NCBI RefSeq assembly: GCF_002878395.1
Contig: NC_061114.1
Location: 166,165,642 to 166,229,641, forward strand
Direction of reading: 5' to 3'
DNA: 64,000 nt
Source: Capsicum annuum
Lineage: Eukaryota > Streptophyta > Magnoliopsida > Solanales > Solanaceae
The position numbers were made by a program, and so were the translations under genes. The first letter of the stretch is position 1. The number at the start of each line of letters is the position of its first letter. This document shows, piece by piece, positions 50,129 through 60,463 of this stretch. The notes under the pieces are model-generated. The model saw nothing but the letters and a program-made list of their open reading frames with translations, made no database searches and was not told where the DNA came from.

Positions 50129-52593
50129 TTATAGATTTTACCATGATAGGTGTGCTTTTATTTCTCGAATTTTCCTTTTTCATCTGTGTGTATTGGGGTT
50201 TGTGTACCCATTAATGATTATATGCCTTAATAAGTTATAGTGGTTATTTTGTGCCTTGTTATTAAATTCATGATTAGATGACTACCCCATATATGATTTT
50301 TATGGGTGCAGCATTTATGTTTGAGTCCCATTTACCTTGGCATATTGGCCTTATTATGTCCCTTGAGTAGTACTTGCTATTGATTTCAATTTTGGTACTC
50401 TTATTCATTATATTGATGCTTATATTATTGTTGTTATTGGATCATTACTTGATGTTATTGATCTTTATTGGGTAGTTGTTTAGACTAGTGTTATTAAGTT
50501 AGGATTCTATTTCTCATGATTCTTATTCGTTGGCCCGAGCAACTATATTCCAATTGGATGATTTCTTTTCTATAGCTTGGTATCGTTGGTTGTTTTCCCC
50601 TTCTGTTAGCTATGCAAGATTGATTCTGGAGTGTACCATAAGATCAAAGGTAAGTTGACCTTTCATGGTTCTATGGTGGTTCTAGGGTTGGCCGGTTAGT
50701 TATATTGCCCGTTCTTGAGTTTAGGATCTATATACTGGCCTCGTGGTTTGCAAAGGTTTTTATATTAGCTATCCATTTATATGTATCCCATTTTTTAGAT
50801 TGACCAGTTTGGGATCCATTCTTTGTTTTTGTCTATTTTATCACTTGATAATGGTTTTGATACTGATATCGAGATGCCCTAGATTTATCTCTTAGATTTG
50901 TTGGATTTATCTCCTTACGATGGTTTGCTCTTAGTACTAGTATGGAGATTAGATGCTCTTTTCTTATCATGATGTGGTTCTTGTCAAAATAGTAGTTAGA
51001 AAGTTAGAGGCAGGTGGTCCTTCCTGTGATTTCTTCTTAAGTGGGCACATCAAAAATTCTTTATCTTGAGTTATTGGTTTATTTTTTGGTAGTGATCTTG
51101 ACCTTGATATAAATGTCAAGCTTAGTACTTCCTTCCTCAATGAGGTCATTCATGGTTTGTTTGAGTTGTGATTGTCCTACTTTGGTGGATTCTAGAAAGC
51201 CCTGTTTCAAAGTTTGTCTGACCTAATAAGATTTGGTGGAGTGCTTCTCCTTAATGATATTCACCTATGAGTATTTTTTACCAAGATGTAGTATTAGATG
51301 TGTTGGCTTTCATCTAAAGTTGTAATTATCTGAGTTGCTAAAGTTCTTACAAGTACTAGCATGAGTTGTAGCCTTGGTGAGTTCTTGAGAATGCTTTGAT
51401 AGTTCATGCCCTCCAACAGATATGGAGTTAATTTCTTATATTTTTAGTTGGTGATTTATCCTCTATTGCATTTTTGTTCTTCAGCTATATTTAGATTTTG
51501 GCTCAGTATAATTTAGCTCAGATATGTCATATTTGGATATTAAGGTCGATCTTAGTAGTTGACATTAATATAGACTTAATGGCTCAATTTTTGAGTTGAT
51601 GACTTGGAATATCTATTTGAAAGTTATGATAAATTTAGAGTATGAATGTCTATCGGTCTTCAGGCTTTGTTTGGGTAGTTGAGATCGAGTGACTTAGCCT
51701 CAGTGTTTAAGATTTTATCTTGAAGTTATGGAGCTTGAGTGAAACCTTCATTTTAGTTCTGTCGAAATTTGGATTTCATTTATAAGCTGGTTGAGCCTAC
51801 TTCGTTGTTACCTATTCGATCTTCTCAACTTTGAATGGATTATGGTTGATAGGTGTTCAGATGATAGTCTATGGACCCGGTATTGGTTCCTTCAGCTTTG
51901 ACCTCAGGTCTTTAGTTTTCTTTGAGATTCTCAGGTGATATACTTAGTGGTAGTAGTATACTTGACTTAGATTCATCTTGGCTTCACTCTTTGTTGATAA
52001 GACATCCTGGAATGGATCGTTCAGCGGTAAGTAGTTGTTCCTTGGACTCTTGGATTTTATTTTTGAAAGATTATATGAACCAGTTGTAGCATTGGCTTAG
52101 ATTTCAACCCTCGGGTATCTATGTTGTGAGCCCAGGTAGCTCTGTATGGGCTTACTCTCATATTTACCATATGGAATTTTAGTAGATCAATTTTGGTTCA
52201 TAGAGTTTTTTGTGATGAGATTACGCGGGCAAGACTCAGGTGATTTTTCTCTTGGTTTAGGTGGATGGTAGGTGTGGAATATTAAAGGAAGGTTATATTT
52301 GGATTTGAGTTGGTTGTATAGCTCATACCATGGCTTTCTTTGGTCTTGGATGAGCCTTTATAAGATTATGCGGGTACCAAGATGTTATCAATGTGTTGTG
52401 GTTCGAATCACACATCAGCGTTCCTCAGTTCAGTTGAAGGCCAATTGGTGGTCGAGGTTGAGTTTTGGTTGCTTAAGAGTAAAGTTTGGTAGATGGTTGA
52501 AAAAGGGATACCTGTGACAAAATCCCTTGGAAGCACTGTATCTTCTTGGAGATTATATTTGGGAATTCTCACTCAGAGCATGCGAGCCTAGTA
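50129..52593 (+). other. Decayed interior of element A, no readable domain
   Basis: About 2.5 kb lies between the gag remnant and element D. From position it should contain protease and pol of element A, but I could not read a confident RT, RNase H or integrase motif in any frame. Stops are dense in all frames. The longest open frame, at 52272-52517, has no recognised domain. It may be pol decayed beyond recognition by eye, or contain deletions. Confidence 0.5.
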
Positions 52594-52598
52594 CCTTA
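52594..52598. repeat. Target site duplication of element D, left (CCTTA)
   Basis: CCTTA precedes TGTAAACCCCGC. The right copy at 63258-63262 is CCTCA (four of five bases, one transition). Confidence 0.75.
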
Positions 52599-52972
52599 TG
52601 TAAACCCCGCATGTTTCTCAGCTAGGAAGTGAATAAGTATTCCTACGTATGAAATCTCCTATCCTGTGGTTCATACTTGAGTACATGACTTACAATGAAT
52701 ATCCTAATGATAGGATAGCTTATGAAGCATTAATCATGTTCATATGAGTCACTTTAGGTAATACAAGCTAAGAGTTTTTGAATCCATCAAGTTTTAGTGT
52801 TCGATTTTGCAAGGGTCATCTTTGAGTGAGTATAACTCGATGTTAATATGGTATTTTGGCTGATTTAGACCCACCAAATTGTAGAGAATCAAATTAGCTT
52901 TCTAACGATACCAATTTCGCCTTAATCCAATACCCGAGCGAAAAGTTATGCCCATTTTTGAGAGAGACAGTA

Positions 52973-53070
52973 AGCATAGGCGATTGGTTAGGCGCCGCCC
53001 AACCCAAGCATAGGCGATTGGTTAGGCGCCGCCCAACCCAAGCATAGGCGATCACTTGGGCACCGCCTAG
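52973..53070. repeat. 34-bp GC-rich tandem repeat in 5' LTR of D
   Basis: Two identical units (52973-53006 and 53007-53040) begin AGCATAGGCGATTGG and contain GGCGCCGCCC. A diverged third unit follows at 53041-53070. The 3' LTR has one full and one diverged unit at 60836-60900. Confidence 0.92.
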
Positions 53071-53126
53071 TCAGTTCCAAGTGTCAAAAACACTCCATTT
53101 TGAGTTATGTTAATGGTAATTAAGTC

Positions 53127-53134
53127 TTTAAATA
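53127..53134 (+). promoter_or_regulatory. Possible TATA-like box in 5' LTR of D
   Basis: TTTAAATA is followed by a C-rich, transcription-start-like stretch. The same sequence is kept in the 3' LTR at 60959-60966. Suggested by sequence only. Confidence 0.35.
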
Positions 53135-55414
53135 CTCCTTACACGTCCCTAAACTTAACCCTACGAAACATATTGCTTCTAAACATATTGCAACCCTATT
53201 TTCATCCCAAAGCTCATCATCCAAGAGCACTAAAAGAGAAAAACAACTAGGGTTGCATAATTAATCTTGAAGATCCAATTTCAAGGAAATTTGTCCGTCA
53301 ATCATCAAGAATCTTCCTTCTAAGGTATGCGTAGTGTTCATCCACGGATTCCTTTCGTCCGTGGAGTTCAAGAATCAATCTTTAAAATAAAAAAACTTGG
53401 TTGATTGTGGTGATATGATCATACCCATGTTGATTCTTGTTCGTTTTGCTATATAATAGTATGCGTGAGTTGATTTATGGATCCCTTTCATCCAGAAAGC
53501 TCAAAACCCTCTTTTTCATTATAAAGTATGATTTCTATATTGTTTGGTGTTGATGATCATGTTGTTGATATTGGGTGATTCCCAAGATGGAATCTTTATA
53601 TGTTTTTATGAATTCATGATATCATATGAGTTGAAAACATGTAAGTTTGGTTTTTCATGATGTATAATTTGGTGATTTCACCTATGCTTAAGATGTGCAT
53701 GTAAGGTGTTTGATAAAATGCCTGAAAACTAGAAAGCATGCAATATATCTAAATTATGACTAAGTGGAGGATTCATGATATGCCCTTACGTTCCAATGAC
53801 TTCTATGTTGATAATGTGCCTTGTAAATGTTGTTGGAATACTCATGAACTATATTTATGAAATTATGTTATGTTTACTTGCAAATCCTACTTATGAACAA
53901 GATGTATGATAACCATGCAATCCACATGAACTTTCATGTTATTGGTATGTGTTGCCAATATGATTATGCAATGAACATGATATTAAGATTGTGCAAGTAC
54001 TTCCATGTGATATGAAATCCTTTCCATGCAATACATTGTTGATAACCATGCTTAGTATGAGATCCCTACTTATGATATTATAAATTATGGACTCTAATCT
54101 TATGATCAAGTCAGTCATGTGTGTCAGTTTCCTTCCATCTATAGTTGTGTGCCTAGATCCATGTCATGTTTCACGATATCCGAACTCAAGCTATGATTCC
54201 ATAGACTTCAGTCAGTCATGTGACTCAGGAAAACCTCATGATCTTAGTCAGTTGTCAGATATCAGTAACATTCCGCCAGTCAACAGAATTTAGTAAGATT
54301 AAGTCATGCAAAGTCGGTTATTCATGTCCAGTCCCTCCAGATGGGAGTAGAGGTTAGAACCGAGTGAACCCAAGGATGGGAACTCACCCACCAGTTCAGG
54401 GTGTGATTCTTAGTAGTCATCCTTGTGTTCTAGAACTACGTAGCCAGCGTAGGTTGAGACATTTTAACCTGTCAGATTAGGGTTGATGAGGTGGCTTAAC
54501 CCGTCAGTTTAGGGTTCCCACCATTCTCATTGATTACCCATCATATAAGGGTCACTCACAGGTTGTCCTTACCCGTGGTATGGTATTGACACCCCTCCAG
54601 TCGGGCAGAGATTGGACCCCAGCTTAGCCATAATGGCATACATGGGGCATGTTGGTTAAACACTACTTCCCACAGTTTCAGTATCAGTCTCAGTAAAAGA
54701 ACTCAGGGCATTCTTTAGATTTCAGTATATTCAAGACTGTCAGATATAGTCGCCCATGTTATCAGTTTCAGTATCAGTCATGACAATTATCAGTAAACCA
54801 TGTATTAGCTTACAGGTCATGCTATCACGTATTCACGATCCCAGTTTCTATATATGTCTGTTTGCACTCCCACATTCATATTAGCCAGTCAGTGTTGTTC
54901 ATGCATGAAACCCTCTATGTTCAGCCTACCTTCCTCGTATACTCAGTACTCTGGTTGTACTGATGCATTTGCGCTATAGTTCTTTCTTTTCATGTTACAC
55001 CATAGGTTCCGAGACACGAGCTCCAGCCCAGCAGTACCTGTAGTATTCCAGTCGTAGAGACATAGTGAGTCCTTATTGATTCGAGGACAATATGATTTGA
55101 TACATTTACTTATTTCTTCAGTTCAGTTTTATGGATTTAGTTGGAGATATGTTCCTTTAACACCTTATTCAGATAGTTTAGAGGCTTTCAGATTTATGTA
55201 CAGATTTACGTTCAGATTGAGTTGTTTTGGGTATTTTCACCCATATGATTGTATTCAGTTGAACCTTATGGCCTTAGAGTTCTATGTATTCCGTATTATT
55301 ATATTATGATTTGCAGTATACAGGTACAGATATCAGTCATGGGTTAGCTTGTGGTCCCTCGGGGTCATGAGCACCGTGTAGCATTTCAGTTTAGTGAATC
55401 GGGGTGTTACAAAG

Positions 55415-55428
55415 TTTGTATCAAAGCC
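55415..55428 (+). promoter_or_regulatory. tRNA-iMet-type PBS of element D
   Basis: TTTGTATCAAAGCC against the canonical TTGGTATCAGAGCC (two differences), three bases after the LTR. Confidence 0.85.
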
Positions 55429-55630
55429 TAAGGTTCAATGGAGTCCTAGGAAGTCTGAAAGCCGCATCTAGTAGAGTCCTGTACATGGGTGTGTTGCGCG
55501 CCACATTTATGTGCGGGAGGCTATAAGATATTTTAGGAACAGTCCCCTTTCTTCATTATTCATGTCATGCCAGTGAGCATAATCACAAGTTAAACTCTCA
55601 ATCTAATCCATTATTCTCTTATTCCAGACC

Positions 55631-56800
55631 ATGGCCCCAAAGAGAAGAAACCAGCCAGCTCCTCAGGCTAATGATCCTTTGGCCGAACATGTTTCCCATG
55701 CAGAGTTTAGAGCCACATTTACTACACTTGCTCAGCCCATGGCTGCACAGACTGAATGGCCACCAGTCATTCCGGCCAATCCATTGGCCAATCCCAAAGC
55801 AGCTAGGGTTCGGGACTTCACCTGGATGAACCCTCCATCTTTTCATGGACCTAAGTCTGATAAGGACCCTCAGGAGTTCATTGACCGATTCCAAAAGGTC
55901 ATTGACATCATGGGTGTTACTTCTATTGAGAGTGATGAGTTAGCCACCTACCAGTTATAGGATGTTGCTCATGGTTGGTACAAACAGTGAAAGTCTAAAA
56001 GGTTAGATGATACAGGCCCTATCGAGTAGGAGGAATTTGTCACGGCCTTCTTAGACAGATCCTTTCCCCAAGAGCTGAGGGAAGCCAAAGTTCTTGAGTT
56101 CATCAACCTCAGGCAGGGGAATATGACAGTTAGGGAGTATTCTCTCATATTTACTCAGCTAGCCAGCTATGCTCCTCGTGTGGTTGTAGACAATAGAGCT
56201 AAGATGAGCAAGTTCATGTCAGGGGTCAACGATAGCGTGCCAAATGAGTGTAGGTCCACGATGCTAATCGGTGATATGACCTTAGCAAGACTCATGACCC
56301 ATGCCCAGCAAGTAGAAGAGCAGAAGTTTAAGACTAGGGAGAGGCAGAACAAGAGAGCAAGGTTATGTAATTTCAACTTTGCTCACCCCAAGTCAGATGG
56401 AGGAAACCGTTCATAGTTTTGCTCCAAGTCAGCTGTTCCAGCTCCTTCCTCTGCTAGTGCTCCAGTGCCAAAGTTCAGAGTCAGCAATAGAGGCAAAGCG
56501 TCAGGCTCTAAATCTCAGGGCAGTGTTAGCAGTGCCCGAAAGAATCCCCTTTTTTAGACTTGTGGTAAGAAACACAAGGGCATTTGCAGAGCCGGTAGTG
56601 ATGTCTGTTTTGGTTGTGGCAAGCCAGGCCACAGGATTAGGGAGTGTCTGCAGTCAAGTCTTCAGGGTTGGCAAAATCATTCTACAACTCAGTCCAGTTT
56701 CCCAAACCACTAGGGTGCCATTTCCAGTACTACCAGTGGGCAACGCCCAAACAGACTCTATGCTCTTCTGTCCCAGCAAGATCAGAAAAATTCTCCTGAT
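55631..56800 (+). pseudogene. gag of element D
   Basis: The ATG at 55631, in the context ACCATGG, opens MAPKRRNQPAPQANDPLAEH. The capsid includes PPSFHGPKSDKDPQEFIDRF, FPQELREAKVLEFINLRQGN and YAPRVVVDNRAKMSKFMSGV. A basic region ERQNKRARLCNFNF precedes an intact CCHC zinc knuckle CFGCGKPGHRIREC (56606-56647; C-x2-C-x4-H-x4-C). In-frame stops lie at 55958, 55988, 56027, 56414, 56555 and 56711. By comparison with the conserved pattern, four replace Gln (CAG to TAG) and two replace Trp. Gag would form the virus-like particle and bind RNA. There is no frameshift in this part. Confidence 0.92.
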
Positions 56801-57217
56801 GTCGTTACTGGTACGTTACAGATTTTCTATGTTTATGTTTATGCGTTGCTAGACCCAGGTGCATCTTTGTCTTTTGTTATTCCATACATAGTAGGCAATT
56901 TCGAAATCAGTCCCAAAATCTTAGCAGAGCCCTTCTCAGTCTCTACCCCAGTGGATAAAACCATCATAGTCCGGCGGGTATACAGGAACTACCCGGTTAT
57001 GATATCTCAAAAATCTACGTCAGTAGATTTAGTGGAGTTAGAGATAACTGATTTTGATATCATTCTCAGCATGGATTGGCTTCATTCCTGCTATGCCACA
57101 GTTGACTGCAGAAATAGAATAGTTCAGTTTTAGTTCTCGAATGAGCCCGTCCTAGAGTGGAAGGGTAGCATTTCAGCGTTCAGGGGTCAACTTGTTTCCT
57201 ACCTTCGAGCAAGGAAA
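56801..57217 (+). pseudogene. Aspartic protease of element D
   Basis: It continues in the same frame as gag. The active-site region reads YALLDPGASLSFVIPYIVGN (Asp-Pro-Gly-Ala-Ser, catalytic Asp kept), then IIVRRVYRNYPVMISQKSTS and the C-terminal ITDFDIILSMDWLHSCYATV. A TAG at 57131 follows IVQF where relatives read on. The domain itself is free of stops and is the most intact protease in the window. In the family it releases Gag and Pol proteins from the precursor. Confidence 0.9.
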
Positions 57218-58792
57218 ATGATTTCTAAGGGGTGCGTGTATCATCTCGTGCATGTTAAAGATTCTAGTTTTGAATATCCCAGCCTCGAAATAGTCCCTGT
57301 TGTTAATAAATACTCAGATGTCTTTCCCGAAGATCTTCTAGGCATTCTTCCCGAAAGGGAAATAGACTTTGGCATAGACCTTCTTCCGGATACTCAACCT
57401 ATTTCTATTCCGCCATACAGAATGGCACCAGCAGAACTCAAGGAACTAAAAGATCAGTTGAAGGATCTCTTATATAAGGGATTTATCAGACCCAGCATTT
57501 TCCCATGGGGTGCGCTAGTATTATTCGTGCGCAAGAAAGACGGTTCTCTTAGGATGTGTATTGATTACCATCAACTCAACAAGGTCATGGTCAAGAATAG
57601 ATATCCTCTTCCCAGGATTGATGATCTATTCAACCAAATTTAGGGTGCCAGTTACTTCTCCAAGATAGACCTCAGATCAGGCTATCATCAGCTCAGAGTT
57701 AGAGAATGTGAAATTTCGAAGACAGCTTTCCGTACTCGGTATGGTCACTTCGAATTTTTAGTCATGTCATTTGGTCTTACCAATGCCTCTGCAGCTTTTA
57801 TGGATTTGATGAACCGTGTGTTCAAGCAGTACTTGGATATATTTGTCATAGTCTTTATAGATGATATTCTGGTCTATTCTCACACAGAGCGTGATCATGC
57901 AGACCATCTTAGGATTGTTCTTTAGACTCTCAGGGATCACCGGTTATTCGCTAAGTTAAACAAGTGCAAATTTTGGCTAAGATTAGTAGCATTCCTTGGC
58001 CATATTATTTTCGGTGATGGAATTAGAGTAGATTCTCAGAAAAGCGAGGCAGTAAGAAACTGGCCCAGACCCGTATCTCCATCAGATATTAGGAGTTTCT
58101 TAGGTTTGGCTGGCTATTACAGATGGTTTGTCGAGGGATTTTCTTCTATTGCATCTCCCATGTCCAAATTGACTCGGAAGAAGATTAGGTTTCAGTGGTC
58201 AGATTCGTGCGAGAAGAACTTTCAAGAGTTGAAGACTCGACTCACCTCCACCCCAGTTCTAGCTATTCCAGATGGTTCAAATAGTTTTGTAGTCTATTGT
58301 GATGCATATAGAATGGGTTTAGGTTGTTTCCTCATGCAGCATGGTAAGGTCATAGCCTACGCCTCCAGACAGTTAAAGCCACATGAGAAGAATTATCCTA
58401 CTCATGATCTTGAGTTAGCAACGGTAGTTTTTGCCTTGATGATTTGGAGGCATTATTTCTATGGAGTTCATGTAGATGTCTTCACAGACCATAAAAGCCT
58501 TCAGTATGTCTTTTCCCAGAAAGATCTCAATCTTCGACAGAGAAGGTGGTTAGAGCTCTTGAAGGATTACGACATGAGTGTTCTTTATCATCTGGGCAAG
58601 GCCAATGTTGACGCTCTCAGTCGACTCTCCATGGGTAGTATTTCTCACGTTGATGATAGTAAGAAAAAGATGGCTCAGGAGATCCATCAGCTTGCTAGAC
58701 TAGGCGTTCGTTTAGTCGATTCTTTACAGGGTGGTGTATATGTTCATAGTAGTTCAAAGTCATCTCTAGTTTCTGAGGTGAAAGAAAAATGA
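57218..58792 (+). pseudogene. Reverse transcriptase and RNase H of element D
   Basis: In frame with gag. RT includes [60 protein letters not shown] and [20 protein letters not shown]; the catalytic FIDD is at 57854-57865. Stops at 57641 and 57923 replace Gln. From about 58060 onwards 228 residues are free of stops: [40 protein letters not shown] (RNase H first Asp), [20 protein letters not shown] (catalytic Glu) and [20 protein letters not shown] (Asp). A two-codon in-frame deletion shortens the end motif to [10 protein letters not shown]. The last stop, TGA, is at 58790. Confidence 0.93.
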
Positions 58793-60169
58793 GACAGGGA
58801 TCCTAGCCTTGTCAAGCTCAAAGAGTTAGTTCAGAATCAACAAGTTGAGGTTTTCTCCCAAGAGAGAGACGATGTTCTTCATTGTCAGGGTCGTCTATGT
58901 GTTCCAGGTGTAGATGAATTGAGGTAGTGAATTCTTGTAGAATCGCATGGTGCGTGATACTCTATTCATCCAGGGGCCACTAAGATGTACCGCGATATGC
59001 GGGAGATCTATTGGTGGAGTGGGATGAAGAGAGATATTTTAGAGTTTGTGGCTAAGTGCTCTATATGTCAGCAGGTTAAGATAGAGCATCAGAAACCTAT
59101 TGGTTCCATACAAGAGTTCGGCATTCCTACTTGGAAGTGGGAAGAAGCTAACATGGACTTCGTGACGGGTTTGCGTCTCATCATCAGCATGATTCAGTCT
59201 GGGTCATTATAGATAGAATGACCAAGTCAGCTCATTTCCTTCTTGTTCATACTTCTTATTCCGCCGAGGATTATGCCAAACTCTATATCAAGGAGTTAGT
59301 CAGGTTACACGGTGTTCCACTATCTATTATCTCTGACAGAGGTACCCAGTTCACTTCTCACTTTTGGAAGGCATTCCAAAAGGGTCTCGGTACCCAAGTC
59401 TATCTCAGCACAGCATTTTATCCTCATACAGATGGTCAAGCAGAGAGGACCATTCAGACTCTTGAAGATATACTAAGGGTGTGTGCAATTGACTTTAAGG
59501 GAAGCTGGGACGACCACTTGCCTTTGATTGAGTTTGCATACAATAATAGCTATCATTCTAGTATTCAGATGGCTCCATTCAAAGCTCTATGGTAGGAGAT
59601 GTAGATCTCCGATTGCTTGGTTTGAAGTTAGTGAGGCCTCAATCATAGGTCCTGACTTAGTATTCGATACCTTAGAGAAAGTTCAGTTGATCAGAGAGAG
59701 ACTTCGGGCTGCTCAGAGCCGACAGAAGTCCTATACAGATGTTCATAGAAAGGATCTCGAGTTCAAGGTCAATGACTATGTCTATCTTAAGATCTCTCCC
59801 ATGAAGGGAGTGAAGAGGTTCAACAAGAAAGGGAAACTCAGTCCCCAGTATGTCGATCCCTTTAGAATTCTTTGTCGCTTCGGTAAGGTAGCTTATGAGC
59901 TTGAGTTGCCTTCAGATCTAACCTCAGTCCATCCAGTCTTCCATGTCTCTTTGCTAAAGATGTGTATAGGTGACCCAGTAGTTGTTGTCCCTATTCAAAG
60001 CATCAACATTCAGAAAAGCCTCTCCTATGAAGAGATTCCAGTCGAAATCTTAGATTATCAGATTCGTAGATTGAGGAACAAAGAAGTTCTTCTAGTCAAG
60101 GTTATTTGGCGAAATCAGTCTCATGAGGGAGCTACTTGGGAAGAAGAAGAAGATATGCGTACCAAGTAA
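58793..60169 (+). pseudogene. Integrase and chromodomain-like tail of element D
   Basis: Stops at 58925, 58928 and 58955 fall in the zinc-binding N-terminus, whose Cys pair is CSICQQ at about 59060-59077. The core has ANMDFVTGL (first Asp, about 59150), then a frameshift at about 59170-59210, then [39 protein letters not shown] (second Asp) and [20 protein letters not shown] (Glu). A second frameshift at about 59590 (two bases lost in ALYGRR) leads into the C-terminus: RRCRSPIAWFEVSEASIIGP, LKISPMKGVKRFNKKGKLSP, SVHPVFHVSLLKMCIGDPVV, and the chromodomain-like VIWRNQSHEGATWEEEEDMR before the natural stop. Confidence 0.92.
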
Positions 60170-60431
60170 CCTCACCTCTTCCCCACCAATTCAGATCAAG
60201 CTCAAGGTAACAGTTCTCCTTAATCTTATTTAGTTTCACGTTCATGTTTCTAGTATAAACTTAGTACCTATTAACCATTTCATACTCAGTCATGCATTCA
60301 TATGTCAGTTGTCCATGCATCAGATATGCACGAGTTCAGTATATTTAGCATGTCAGTCATAAGATCAAGTTTCAGTTCTTCATGTTCAGTTCAGGTTCTA
60401 TTGTCTTGTATTCCTTCTCAGTAAATTCTCA

Positions 60432-60463
60432 TTCGAGGACAAATGTTCACAAGGGGGAGATAT
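60432..60463 (+). promoter_or_regulatory. Conserved pre-PPT motif and polypurine tract of element D
   Basis: ATTCGAGGACAAATGTTCAC is followed by AAGGGGGAGATAT directly before the 3' LTR. The same arrangement on the minus strand occurs in C and, in variants, in B and F. The PPT primes plus-strand DNA synthesis. Confidence 0.87.

Larger units (their letters stand above)
52599..55411 (+). repeat. 5' LTR of element D
   Basis: It runs TGTAAACCCCGCATG to GGGGTGTTACA, 2813 bp. Compared with the 3' LTR it has one more copy of a 34-bp GC-rich unit (52973-53040), a 12-bp local duplication near 55190-55210, and lacks 28 bp present at 61972-61999. Confidence 0.93.

Noticed and set aside
56379..56852. 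157-codon open frame overlapping gag of D
   Set aside because: It is in a different frame from the zinc knuckle, which reads in the frame of the ATG at 55631. It is a shadow.
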